From Lachnospiraceae bacterium (lineage in GTDB: Bacteria; Bacillota; Clostridia; Lachnospirales; Lachnospiraceae): a stretch of 50,609 bases of DNA. The stretch's first letter is position 1. Each line of letters starts with the position of its first letter. The notes beneath the pieces are model-generated. The model ran no database searches. It was not told the origin of the DNA and saw only the letters and a program-made list of their open reading frames with translations. Location: contig JAISGP010000004.1 in the NCBI GenBank assembly GCA_031263035.1, forward strand, positions 1-50,609. Reading direction: 5' to 3'. The position numbers and the translations under genes are program-made. This document shows, in pieces, positions 1 through 7,879 of this stretch.

Positions 1-260
1 CTATACTTAGTAGCCTTATATGGCATTGAATCTGACATTCCACACACTGGGAAATTTAAACTTTTTGTTTCATGAAGTACCGGATAAAACTTTACCCCAG
101 CTATAATTCCATTCTTAAAATCATCTTTCTCATCTTTAGAAATACCACCAATTACAGCTTGACTAATCCCCATATTATCCCAAGCTTTTACAAGTTCAGT
201 TAGATAAACTCCACTTCCTGTACTGTTTGGTTTTTGAGCTGTCACACTAAGAATTTTCAT
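1..260 (-). CDS. Glycosyltransferase family 4-like protein, N-terminal part
   Basis: Partial gene: 86 codons are visible before the window edge. The N-terminus MKILSVTAQKPNSTGSGVYL, a first beta strand followed by a Gly-rich turn and a helix, is typical of GT-B fold glycosyltransferases whose N-terminal domain binds the acceptor. A later stretch VCGMSDSMPYKATKY resembles a clostridial family of GT4-like enzymes. Start chosen at 258-260 because GAGG lies about 8 bases upstream. It begins 14 bases after the stop of the MATE gene, so the two are probably co-transcribed. Acceptor and sugar donor cannot be read from this fragment. Confidence 0.7.
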   Translation of the reverse strand, partial: MKILSVTAQKPNSTGSGVYLTELVKAWDNMGISQAVIGGISKDEKDDFKNGIIAGVKFYPVLHETKSLNFPVCGMSDSMPYKATKY

Positions 261-274
261 ATACTTAACCTCAA

Positions 275-1687
275 CTATAACTCTACTTTAGTTTTCTTCT
301 CCAACAGTTTTTTCATATTTGCAATCTGCTTTAGTGCAAATATAATCGCAACTGAAAATGCAGCAAAATCTGCAACAGGTCCTGCAAACATTACTCCTTC
401 AACTCCCATAATTTTAGGAAGAATAACTAATAGTGGCAATAAAAATATAACCTGTCTAGTCAAACTCATGATTGCACCTAAAAGTGCTTTACCGATAGCC
501 GTGAAAAACTGAGATGACATAGGCTGAATACCATTTACAAAGGTTAAAAACATAAATATCCGAAGATATTTTACTGCAAATTTATAGTAGGCACTATTGC
601 CATGACCAAAAAGGCTTAGCAACTGTTTCGGGAAAATCTGAAAGCACATAAAAAATATAATTCCTACAACAATTGTTGCTCTAAGTGCATTTTTATATGT
701 ATGAATTACCCTGTCATATTTTTCTGCACCATAATTAAATCCCCAAATCGGCTGACAACCTTGGGCAATTCCTATTGCAAATGACATGAAAACCATATTT
801 AATTTGGATATAACACCTACAGCTGCAAGAGGTATATCTGCACCATAATGACTAATTCCGCCATAATATTTTAATGTATTATTTAAAACAACTTGAATAA
901 TAGCCATAGCTATTTGATTTATAAAAGATGCAAATCCTAATGATAAAATCACTTCAATATATTTAATCTTAGGTATAAATTGCTTAAAGTGAAGATGTAC
1001 ATTTCTCTTCTTACCAATTCCGGCAAAGTATGCTATAACAAGAATTCCTGAAACAAATTGACTAAAAGATGTGGCTATAGCTGCACCTTTAATCCCCCAC
1101 CCAAATACAAAGATAAAAATCGGATCTAATATTGTATTTAGGATTGCTCCTGTCATCATACAAATCATAGATATTGTAGGGTTTCTATCTGCTCTGATTA
1201 GATGGTTTCCTCCGGTAGTTAAAGTAAGAAATGGCATGCCATAAGCTGTATATGTTACATAATCTACCGCATATGGAAGTACGTTCTTTGATGCACCAAA
1301 AAATTTCATTAAAGGACTACCAAATGCTAAAGCAATTATCATTAGAACTGTTCCACAAATTACTAGGCATCCAATAGATACTCCCATTATATTTACAGCT
1401 TTTTTATCATTCCCTTTTCCTGATTCAAGATTAAATCCAGAAGCACCTCCAATACCAATAAGAAGTGCAAGAGCTGTACTTAATATAGAAATGGGAAAAG
1501 CTATATTCGTTGCTGCATTTCCTAGCATTCCTACACCTTGACCAATAAAAATCTGGTCAACTATATTATAAAGAGAACCTACTAACATACTAATAGTTGC
1601 AGGAACTGAAAATTTCCACATAAGTTTACCCACTGGGGAAGTACCAAGTGGGTTATTTGCTGTTGTTATATTATTTGATGAACTCAT
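275..1687 (-). CDS. MATE family efflux transporter
   Basis: A 470-residue polytopic membrane protein of normal MATE length with about 12 hydrophobic segments. The N-terminal half contains LMWKFSVPATISMLVGSLYNI and a DQIFIG motif, and the second half repeats the pattern (LGFASFINQIAMAIIQ), as expected from the internal duplication of MATE transporters. Family members export cationic drugs or metabolites using a Na+ or H+ gradient; the substrate here is not predictable. Start supported by AAGG six bases upstream. It lies directly upstream of the truncated glycosyltransferase and may form an operon with it. Confidence 0.92.
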   Translation of the reverse strand: MSSSNNITTANNPLGTSPVGKLMWKFSVPATISMLVGSLYNIVDQIFIGQGVGMLGNAATNIAFPISILSTALALLIGIGGASGFNLESGKGNDKKAVNIMGVSIGCLVICGTVLMIIALAFGSPLMKFFGASKNVLPYAVDYVTYTAYGMPFLTLTTGGNHLIRADRNPTISMICMMTGAILNTILDPIFIFVFGWGIKGAAIATSFSQFVSGILVIAYFAGIGKKRNVHLHFKQFIPKIKYIEVILSLGFASFINQIAMAIIQVVLNNTLKYYGGISHYGADIPLAAVGVISKLNMVFMSFAIGIAQGCQPIWGFNYGAEKYDRVIHTYKNALRATIVVGIIFFMCFQIFPKQLLSLFGHGNSAYYKFAVKYLRIFMFLTFVNGIQPMSSQFFTAIGKALLGAIMSLTRQVIFLLPLLVILPKIMGVEGVMFAGPVADFAAFSVAIIFALKQIANMKKLLEKKTKVEL

Positions 1688-1865
1688 ATTATACCTTATT
1701 TCTTTTTAAATTTTATTTGTTTTAAATTAGTCTATTCTTTTAATAATTATTCCTCTTTAATTAAAAAATTTAGTTAATACAAATATTAGCAACACAACAT
1801 CTTACTTTAATATGTACATAACTAAAAATTTTAGAATATCTCATAATCGTAAAATATATCTTCGT

Positions 1866-2414
1866 TTACTTATTTTTAACAAGGGAAATAAACTTTGATT
1901 TATATAGTACTTTATATACCACAAAAAACATTATAACCTCTATAGGATACATAATTATTTGTTTTAAAAATCTTGCTGGTACCATAGCGATGTACGCTTG
2001 ATTATATAACATTGCAAGCCATACTGTATTTAAAACCATATTTACAAAAAAGCAATTTAATCCATTTGCAAGAGCAATTCGCTTTAAAGTAACAGGTTTT
2101 TTATATAAAATCAAACCATAAATTAGCCCACCGGCAATGGCACTTATAGTAAACCCTGGGAAAAAAGGTCCAGTTGGCTTAATGATATACTTAAGTAAAT
2201 CTCCTAATCCTCCAACAATCATACCTGATGTTGGGCCAAAAAACATAGAAGATAATTCTACGGCTATAAAGCTATACCCTATCTTTACTAAGTCCCCCAA
2301 CTGTAAAGTAAAATAGCCTAGTATAACATTTAATGCAAGAAGCATAGCCATAATAGCTAAAGAATTAACCTTTCTCAAATTATCTAGTGAGTCTTTAAAA
2401 ATATTTTTCTTCAT
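1866..2414 (-). CDS. folT: Folate-type ECF transporter S component (FolT-like)
   Basis: 182 residues from the ATG at 2412-2414, which has AGGAGAG just upstream; a longer reading to 2477 has no ribosome binding site. About six hydrophobic helices. The segments GGLGDLLKYIIKPTGPFFPG and PARFLKQIIMYPIEVIMFF are characteristic of the folate-family S component, which captures the vitamin and docks on a shared EcfT-EcfA energising module. That module is not in this window, so it must be encoded elsewhere (group II ECF arrangement). I found no tetrahydrofolate riboswitch in the upstream region. Confidence 0.85.
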   Translation of the reverse strand: MKKNIFKDSLDNLRKVNSLAIMAMLLALNVILGYFTLQLGDLVKIGYSFIAVELSSMFFGPTSGMIVGGLGDLLKYIIKPTGPFFPGFTISAIAGGLIYGLILYKKPVTLKRIALANGLNCFFVNMVLNTVWLAMLYNQAYIAMVPARFLKQIIMYPIEVIMFFVVYKVLYKSKFISLVKNK

Positions 2415-2457
2415 GTTCTCTCCTATTAACATACCAATTACAACTACATTTTGTAAA

Positions 2458-2466
2458 ATTATATCA
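2458..2466 (-). promoter_or_regulatory. Extended -10 promoter for the FolT-like gene
   Basis: The minus strand reads TGATATAAT here, an exact TGn-TATAAT extended -10. No good -35 is visible, which is usual for extended -10 promoters. It lies about 45 bases upstream of the chosen start, giving a short leader. Confidence 0.55.
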
Positions 2467-2743
2467 TAAAGATACAAGATATACTATATTAAGATTTGTG
2501 GAAACAAATTGAAAACAAGAATTAATTTATATATAAATTTACTATATCAGTAACTCCTTTTCTATTTCAATTACCTATTAATTAGCTATTTAAAATAAAA
2601 TTCAAATCTGATTTAAGACATAAAACCATAATTATAATATAAAAAAAATTATCGACTAAGCTAGCTTTTTAACAATGTAAAACTTAGTTAAAAAACAAAC
2701 TTTGTATAATCCTGTTTATTTTTTTAAAATATCAACTTCTTTC
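2467..2743. other. AT-rich intergenic gap between divergent genes
   Basis: About 280 bases separating the minus-strand FolT-like gene from the plus-strand DUF1292 gene. I see no ORF with a ribosome binding site, no strong hairpin and no known riboswitch. Confidence 0.5.
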
Positions 2744-2772
2744 TTGAATAAATCCATATACTTTGTTAAACT
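2744..2772 (+). promoter_or_regulatory. Promoter of the DUF1292 gene
   Basis: TTGAAT (2744-2749), a 17-base spacer and TAAACT (2767-2772). A small inverted repeat (TCACAG/CTGTGA) lies between this promoter and the GGAGG ribosome binding site near 2827. Confidence 0.5.
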
Positions 2773-2838
2773 AAGCTAAATAAATAACTCACAGATACTT
2801 ACTACCTGTGAATATGATAAATAAATGGAGGACTTATT

Positions 2839-3168
2839 ATGAGCGAACATATGGAAGGCTGTGGATGTGGACACAACCATGAAGAAGAACTAGATATGCC
2901 AACAGTCACATTAACATTAGACGATGATGAAGAAATCGAATGTGCCATTCTTACTATCTTAGAAGTATCAGATAAGCAATATATTGCACTTCTACCTTTA
3001 GTAGAAACTGAAGAAGATGAAGAAAGTGATGTATTCTTATATCGTTTTATTGACCATGGGGAAAATGAAGAACCAGAACTTCTTAACATTGAATCTGATG
3101 AAGAATATGAAGAAGCAGCTGAAGCCTTTGATGAATGGATGGATGCACAAGAATTTGAAGAAGAATAG
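2839..3168 (+). CDS. DUF1292 family acidic protein
   Basis: 109 residues, extremely acidic (repeated DDDEEIE, EEDEESD, EEEYEEA-like runs). The core VTLTLDDDEEIECAILTILE followed by YIALLPL and the FLYRF strand match the DUF1292 family of small Firmicute proteins, which has no established function. Residues 7-14 are GCGCGHNH, a compact Cys/His cluster that could bind a metal; this is inferred. GGAGG sits 8 bases before the start and a strong terminator follows the stop, so it is a single-gene transcript. Confidence 0.88.
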   Translation: MSEHMEGCGCGHNHEEELDMPTVTLTLDDDEEIECAILTILEVSDKQYIALLPLVETEEDEESDVFLYRFIDHGENEEPELLNIESDEEYEEAAEAFDEWMDAQEFEEE

Positions 3169-3172
3169 AAAA

Positions 3173-3213
3173 AACTGGCTACTCTAATAATTAAAGTAGC
3201 CAGTTATTTTTTT
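3173..3213. terminator. Bidirectional intrinsic terminator
   Basis: Perfect 11-bp stem (3173-3183 with 3195-3205) around an 11-base loop, with a T run after it on the plus strand and an A run before it, so it can end both the DUF1292 transcript and the convergent minus-strand ABC transporter transcript. Confidence 0.9.
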
Positions 3214-4021
3214 AGACATTCAAAACTTTATTTAAGAAATCTTGTAATCTAGCATTCTGAGGACGTTCAAAAACATCTTCAGGTGTTCCTTCTTCAAGGA
3301 TAATACCACCGTCAATAAAGAGTACTCTATCTGCCACCTGCTTAGCAAATCCCATTTCATGAGTAACTATAATCATGGTCATTCCTTCTTTAGCAAGTCT
3401 TTTCATAACTTCAAGTACATCTCCTACCATTTCCGGATCAAGAGCTGATGTAGGTTCATCAAAAAGCATAATGTCTGGATTCATAGCAAGAGCTCTTGCT
3501 ATGGCAACTCTTTGTTTTTGTCCACCTGAAAGAGATGATGGTCTGGCATCTTTTTTTTCAGCAAGTCCAACTGTTTCAAGAAGTTTCATACCATTTGCAA
3601 CAGCTTCCTCTTTAGAAGCCTTCTTTAATTCTACCGGAGCTAAGGTAATATTATCAATAACTGATAAGTTTTTAAATAGATTAAAATGTTGAAAAACCAT
3701 ACCTATATGTTCTCTAACTACATTTATATCTACGTCCTTTTTACTAAGGTCAAAACCATCAATCTCAATTTCACCACTAGTAGGTTCTTCAAGGTGATTT
3801 AAAGCTCTAAGAAATGTTGATTTACCACTTCCTGAAGGTCCAATTATACATACAACTTCACCTTCTTTAAATGTGGTACTAATTCCCTTAAGAACCTCAT
3901 TTTTACCAAAACTTTTTACTAAGTTATTAACCTTGATTATATCTTTTCTACCATCCATATTCGTGGTTTTATCATCTTTTATCTCTGTTTCAGGAGTATT
4001 TATATTTTCTTCTTTTCCCAT
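3212..4021 (-). CDS. Polar amino-acid ABC transporter, ATPase subunit (GlnQ-like)
   Basis: 269 residues with Walker [10 protein letters not shown] at 61-69, the signature [15 protein letters not shown], Walker [15 protein letters not shown] and the H-loop [15 protein letters not shown]. This is the polar amino-acid subgroup (GlnQ/HisP). About 25 extra charged residues precede the nucleotide-binding domain, which is unusual, but AGGAGG lies 8 bases before this ATG. The start overlaps the stop of the permease gene by one base (TAATG), so translation is coupled with the fused binding-protein/permease. It powers uptake of the amino acid captured by that partner. Confidence 0.95.
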   Translation of the reverse strand: MGKEENINTPETEIKDDKTTNMDGRKDIIKVNNLVKSFGKNEVLKGISTTFKEGEVVCIIGPSGSGKSTFLRALNHLEEPTSGEIEIDGFDLSKKDVDINVVREHIGMVFQHFNLFKNLSVIDNITLAPVELKKASKEEAVANGMKLLETVGLAEKKDARPSSLSGGQKQRVAIARALAMNPDIMLFDEPTSALDPEMVGDVLEVMKRLAKEGMTMIIVTHEMGFAKQVADRVLFIDGGIILEEGTPEDVFERPQNARLQDFLNKVLNV

Positions 4022-6213
4022 TACTGTATCCTCCTTTCTAACATCTTAGATAATTTAGTAAGTAATGTTATAACAATTAAGTACATTACACCAACTATAA
4101 AGTACACTCTTAAAGACTGCAAGTTTCTGGCAACAATAATTTTTGAAGCTTGAAGCAACTCAATTACACCGATTACAGAAATAATTGTAGTATCTTTTAG
4201 AGATATTACGAACTGATTAATAAGAGATGGTGACATTATCTTAATTGCTTGAGGAAGAACAATCTTCTGCATAGTCTTTAAGTATGGCAATCCAAGACTT
4301 CTACTAGCTTCTATCTGACCTTTATCTACTGCATTAATTCCACCTCTAAAAATCTCAGTAATATATGCACTGGCATTTAAAGTTAAGGCAATTACACCTG
4401 CTACGTAATCATTTAATGGATGATTTAGCAAATGAGGTATTCCATAGAATATAAAGAATACTAACACCATAAGAGGTACACCACGAATAACATCAACATA
4501 AACTGTTGCTATGGCTCTAAGTGGTTTTATAGGTGTTACAGCACATAGTCCTAAAATAATACCAATAATTGAAGCAAGAATAAATGAAACTAAGGTAAGA
4601 GAAAGAGTTTTTCCAAGACCAACTAAAAGTGGTTTCCAGTTATTCTTAATTAAACCTGCAAATGTGGTTTCATCTACGTCATCAGATTTTTCACTAGAAC
4701 TGCCACCTACGTATTTACTAACTATTTCGTCATATTTACCGTTTTCTTTAAGTTTAGTAAGACCTTCGTTAAAGGCTGCAACTAATTCAGGGTTTTTACC
4801 TTTTTTAACTGCAAATCCATATTGTCCTGCAGGTTGCTTATCTCCTACAATAACAAAGTCTTTACCTTGAACAATTGCATAGTCAAGAACTGGAGCATCA
4901 TCCATAATTGCATCAACTGCCTTTACATTTAAGGCATTATACATAGCATCTCCATCATCAAAAGTCTTTATAGTATAACCATACTTTCCTTTATTTTTAT
5001 TAAGCCACTCTTGAGAAGTTGTACCGTTTTTAACTCCTACAGTTTTACCTTTTAAATCTGGAAAATCCTTAATATCTTTTGTAGCTTTATTTACAGCAAT
5101 TTCAATTCCACTATCAAAATATGGATTAGAGAAATCAAAACTTTGCTTTCTTTCATCTGTTATACTCATTCCCGCAATGATACCATCTGCTTGTCCTGCA
5201 CTTACTGAATCAACAGCAGCTTGAAACCCCGGGAATTTATATGTAAAAGTAAAGCCTTCTTCTTTAGCTATAGCTTTAATTAATTCAACGTCAATACCTA
5301 CGTATTTGCCCTTATCATTTTGAAATTCAAAAGGAGCATAGGTTGAATCTAAAACTATAGAATAACTATCTTTTTTAGGTTTAATCTTAGTTTCACCAAC
5401 ATATTTAGCTACGATTTCATCATATTTACCATTGGCTTTTAATTTGGCAAGACCTTGATTAAAAGCAGCAACTAATTCTGGGTTTTTACCTTTTTTAACT
5501 GCAAATCCATATTGTCCTGCCGGTTGTTTATCTCCTACAATTACAAATTTTTTACCTTGTACAATTGCATAATCAAGAACTGGAGCATCATCCATAATAC
5601 CATCTACAGCCTTAACATTTAAAGCATTGTACATAGCATCTCCATCATCAAAGGTTTTTATTGCAAATCCGTATTTTTCAGAGTTTTGATTTAACCATTC
5701 TTGAGAAGTTGTACCATTTTTAACTCCAATAGTTTTTCCCTTTAAATCCTCATAATCTTTAACTGTAGCTGCATCATCTTTACTAATTGCAACTTCAATA
5801 CCACTGTCAAAATATGGATCTGAAAAATCAAAGCTTTGCTTTCTTTCTTCTGTTATACTCATTCCGGCGATAATGCCATCTGCTTGTCCGGAACTTACAG
5901 AGTCGACAGCTGCCTGAAATCCAGGATATTTATATGTAAATTTAAAGCCTTCCTCTTTAGCTATGGCTTTAATTAATTCAACGTCTATTCCAACATATTT
6001 TCCCTTTGCATTTTGAAATTCAAATGGTGCATATGTAGAATCTAAAACAATTGAATACTCTTTTTTCTTAGGTTTTATTTTCTCTTCTGCTGCCATTACT
6101 TTCTGATCTTTATTATCAATTTTTAGATATGATAAACAAGAAAGACAAGTAACCAATGTAAGAAGAAAAACTAGAAAAAATGAAATCTTTTTCTTAATAA
6201 CAATCTTTTTCAT
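4021..6213 (-). CDS. Fused amino-acid ABC transporter: two binding domains plus permease
   Basis: About 730 residues. A Lys-rich N-terminus and hydrophobic signal segment are followed by two type-3 solute-binding domains (about residues 48-278 and 279-507, numbered from the upstream ATG at 6222), a short Ser/Asp linker and a five-helix permease domain with the EAA motif [20 protein letters not shown]. Each binding domain has YAPFEFQN, AGMSITxER and NGTTSQE, the amino-acid pocket motifs. The layout matches GlnP of lactic acid bacteria. The two binding domains are about 87 percent identical to each other, far closer than is usual for this family. I prefer the ATG at 6211-6213 over the one at 6220-6222 because of the leader structure described separately. 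Substrate class: polar amino acid, exact identity unknown. Confidence 0.92.
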   Translation of the reverse strand: MKKIVIKKKISFFLVFLLTLVTCLSCLSYLKIDNKDQKVMAAEEKIKPKKKEYSIVLDSTYAPFEFQNAKGKYVGIDVELIKAIAKEEGFKFTYKYPGFQAAVDSVSSGQADGIIAGMSITEERKQSFDFSDPYFDSGIEVAISKDDAATVKDYEDLKGKTIGVKNGTTSQEWLNQNSEKYGFAIKTFDDGDAMYNALNVKAVDGIMDDAPVLDYAIVQGKKFVIVGDKQPAGQYGFAVKKGKNPELVAAFNQGLAKLKANGKYDEIVAKYVGETKIKPKKDSYSIVLDSTYAPFEFQNDKGKYVGIDVELIKAIAKEEGFTFTYKFPGFQAAVDSVSAGQADGIIAGMSITDERKQSFDFSNPYFDSGIEIAVNKATKDIKDFPDLKGKTVGVKNGTTSQEWLNKNKGKYGYTIKTFDDGDAMYNALNVKAVDAIMDDAPVLDYAIVQGKDFVIVGDKQPAGQYGFAVKKGKNPELVAAFNEGLTKLKENGKYDEIVSKYVGGSSSEKSDDVDETTFAGLIKNNWKPLLVGLGKTLSLTLVSFILASIIGIILGLCAVTPIKPLRAIATVYVDVIRGVPLMVLVFFIFYGIPHLLNHPLNDYVAGVIALTLNASAYITEIFRGGINAVDKGQIEASRSLGLPYLKTMQKIVLPQAIKIMSPSLINQFVISLKDTTIISVIGVIELLQASKIIVARNLQSLRVYFIVGVMYLIVITLLTKLSKMLERRIQ
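4705..6081 (-). repeat. In-frame tandem duplication encoding two near-identical binding domains
   Basis: Two units of about 690 bases (about 5389-6081 and 4705-5388) encode the two solute-binding domains. I count roughly 30 differences in 230 residues. The clearest divergence is a 12-13 residue stretch after EVAIS/EIAVN, where one residue is also gained or lost. This points to a recent duplication or ongoing gene conversion. Confidence 0.9.
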
Positions 6214-6250
6214 ACACTTCATAGATAGTAATACTTTACTATCTTCTCCC
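6214..6250 (-). promoter_or_regulatory. Hairpin between ribosome binding site and start of the fused transporter
   Basis: On the minus strand GGGAGA (6245-6250) is followed immediately by a perfect 9-bp hairpin (6236-6244 with 6223-6231, 4-base loop), then an ATG at 6222 with no gap and a second in-frame ATG at 6213. Linear distance from the GGGAGA to the starts is 22-31 bases, too far for normal initiation. If the hairpin is folded out, GGGAGA is 9 bases from the ATG at 6213. That ATG also starts a more canonical signal peptide. Confidence 0.55.
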
Positions 6251-6293
6251 TTCGATATAAATTTTGCTAAGTTAAAAAAGTTTCTTCAAAAAA

Positions 6294-6323
6294 AGTATAT
6301 TTTGCTACAAGCAATCTAGCAAA
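6294..6323 (-). promoter_or_regulatory. Promoter with inverted repeat for the amino-acid transporter operon
   Basis: Minus-strand TTGCTA (6317-6322), 17-base spacer, TATACT (6294-6299). A 7-bp inverted repeat TTTGCTA/TAGCAAA (6301-6307 and 6317-6323) fills the spacer and overlaps the -35, and another TTTGCTA half-site occurs near 6263. This is a plausible operator for a repressor sensing amino-acid supply; the regulator is unknown. Confidence 0.5.
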
Positions 6324-6675
6324 TCTCTCTAATTTGAAGCTTAAATATTACCGTTGTCAAACAAGGTCGTTAAAACATTTTTTTATAACCTAACTTTTAA
6401 TATTTTATACCATTCACTACTTTAATTCAATAAAATGTTAAATTATTTCGATTTTTTCAATCAAAAAAAATCATATTTAAAATTATTTAATAATTTAAAA
6501 TATGACATTTCTATAACTTTCCTTTATTAATAGCATTTATCTTAAAACTATGTTAGCTGATATATTTATAAGATTATTAAAATGAATTATTGTATCTTCA
6601 ATTATTCAAAATATAAAAATAGCACATTATTAAACCATATGGTAAAATAATATGCCAAAAATTTCGTTGTTGTTT
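6324..6675. other. AT-rich gap downstream of rnpB
   Basis: No coding region with a ribosome binding site. The only structure I see is an imperfect palindrome at 6626-6651 (ATTATT arms around a central ACCATATGGT-like core) followed on the minus strand by a T-rich stretch. It could end the rnpB transcript, but the stem is AT-rich and mismatched. Confidence 0.35.
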
Positions 6676-6870
6676 AAGTGCAACGATAAGCCATGGTTTG
6701 TTCGTGAGCGTTAATATATATTATTAAATCTAGTACACCACTATAAGTGCGACGGTAAGCTGTGGTTTGCTCGTGAGCGTTAATATATCTATATTATTCA
6801 GTACATCAATATGAGTGCAACGATAAGCCGGGTTATGTCGTGAGTGTTCATCTATCTAGTTTTATCGTCA
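6676..6870 (-). repeat. Tandem copies of the rnpB 3' end
   Basis: Three imperfect copies of a unit of 68-69 bases begin at 6676, 6745 and 6813 (plus-strand coordinates). The copy at 6813 is the true 3' end of RNase P RNA; the other two lie just downstream of the gene. All share, on the minus strand, a block of about 36 bases containing CTCACGA, a variable AACC stretch, and GCTTA(T/C)CGT(T/C)GCAC. The two outer units also share the AT-rich spacer ending near AGTACA. Confidence 0.85.
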
Positions 6871-7154
6871 CCAATAAAATCAAGCGACCTACCTAAGACG
6901 AGACGGGCAGCCTCATAGTCTTTCTTCGGTCTTGCTTCGGATGGGGTTTACATTGCCACCTCTGTTACCAGAGATGCGGTAGTCTCTTACACTGCCCTTC
7001 CAACCTTACCAAGGAAACCTTGGCGGTATATTTCTGTTGCACTTTCCTTAGGATCACTCCCACCTGACGTTATCAGGCATCCTGCCCTATGAAGCCCGGA
7101 CTTTCCTCACCTGCTGCCTTTCGGCAAATGCAGCTGCGAACACTTATCGCACTC
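6813..7154 (-). ncRNA. rnpB: RNase P RNA
   Basis: Catalytic RNA that trims the 5' leaders of pre-tRNAs. Conserved landmarks on the minus strand: GAGGAAAGTCCGGGC near the 5' end, AACAGAAATATACCGCC in the middle, GTAAACCCC and the terminal CCGGCTTATCG. The 5' strand GAGTGCGATAAG (7143-7154) pairs with CTTATCGTTGCACTC (6813-6827) to form helix P1, which fixes both ends at a length of about 342 bases. Architecture is consistent with the ancestral bacterial type. Downstream copies of the 3' end are listed separately. Confidence 0.95.
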
Positions 7155-7280
7155 AAAGATTGATTTGTTTATATAAATATAATTCACTTTACTTAGATTT
7201 TTTAATATATCTCCAATTCTAATAAAAACTCTTTCGTAAAATCTTTTTATCTAATACTATATTACACCAATAAATCAAAT

Positions 7281-7739
7281 TTATCCTTGTAGGTTATCTA
7301 CACCATGTTTTAATTGAGGATAAAGTTTTTTCAAAGCTTCCATTACTCCCATTTCTTTCTTTGGAAGATTTACTATTATAGAACTATTTCTAATTCCAGC
7401 TACACCTCTATTTAATACAAGCCTTTGTTTTTCATTTAAACTTCTAATAGCTTCCGGAATACCTGGAAGTTGTTTATCTATCACATCTAATGTAGCTTCC
7501 GGTGTAATATCTGCAGGATTGCAACCAGAACCACAGATGGTAAGAACTAAATCTGCCATTTTCTCATCAACAAGTCTTCCCAATATATCTGATATTACTT
7601 GTCTATCACTTGGAATTGTTTCAAAAAATGTAATATCATCACCATTTGCACCTATAAATTCTTCAACTTTTTCTTTAAAAGGGCATGGTAATTTTTTTAA
7701 ATAATATTCTGTGTTTGTAACTACAACTGCTACTTTCAT
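7281..7739 (-). CDS. MogA/MoaB-fold molybdopterin-binding domain protein
   Basis: 152 residues. The core GSGCNPADITPEATLDVID, followed by IPGIPEAIR and a later RGVAGIRNSSIIVNLP strand, matches the MoCF-binding fold of MogA/MoaB, which adenylates molybdopterin or binds it. The usual TxGGTGxxPRD is changed to CGSGCNPAD, so catalytic activity is uncertain. AGGAGG lies 7 bases before the ATG. No other molybdenum cofactor gene is nearby. It sits directly downstream of gpsA, where sporulating relatives often carry spoIVA. Confidence 0.75.
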   Translation of the reverse strand: MKVAVVVTNTEYYLKKLPCPFKEKVEEFIGANGDDITFFETIPSDRQVISDILGRLVDEKMADLVLTICGSGCNPADITPEATLDVIDKQLPGIPEAIRSLNEKQRLVLNRGVAGIRNSSIIVNLPKKEMGVMEALKKLYPQLKHGVDNLQG

Positions 7740-7879
7740 TTTATCCTCCTTGTATTTCCATAACTGTAAATTATAGAAATAAATCTAAAGAAAAGTGCTA
7801 GATTTTTTCTTATATTGTTCTTCCTATAAAGCATCTGCTGCTTAGAACATCAAAGAAAAATACATTAGCTTTTCTTCTG

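Noticed and set aside
2415-2838. Tetrahydrofolate riboswitch upstream of the FolT-like gene
   Set aside because: Conserved THF aptamer blocks are not found on the minus strand and the leader seems too short for it.
3173-3213. Attenuator upstream of the amino-acid ATPase gene
   Set aside because: The hairpin lies at the 3' ends of two convergent transcripts and is simply a bidirectional terminator.
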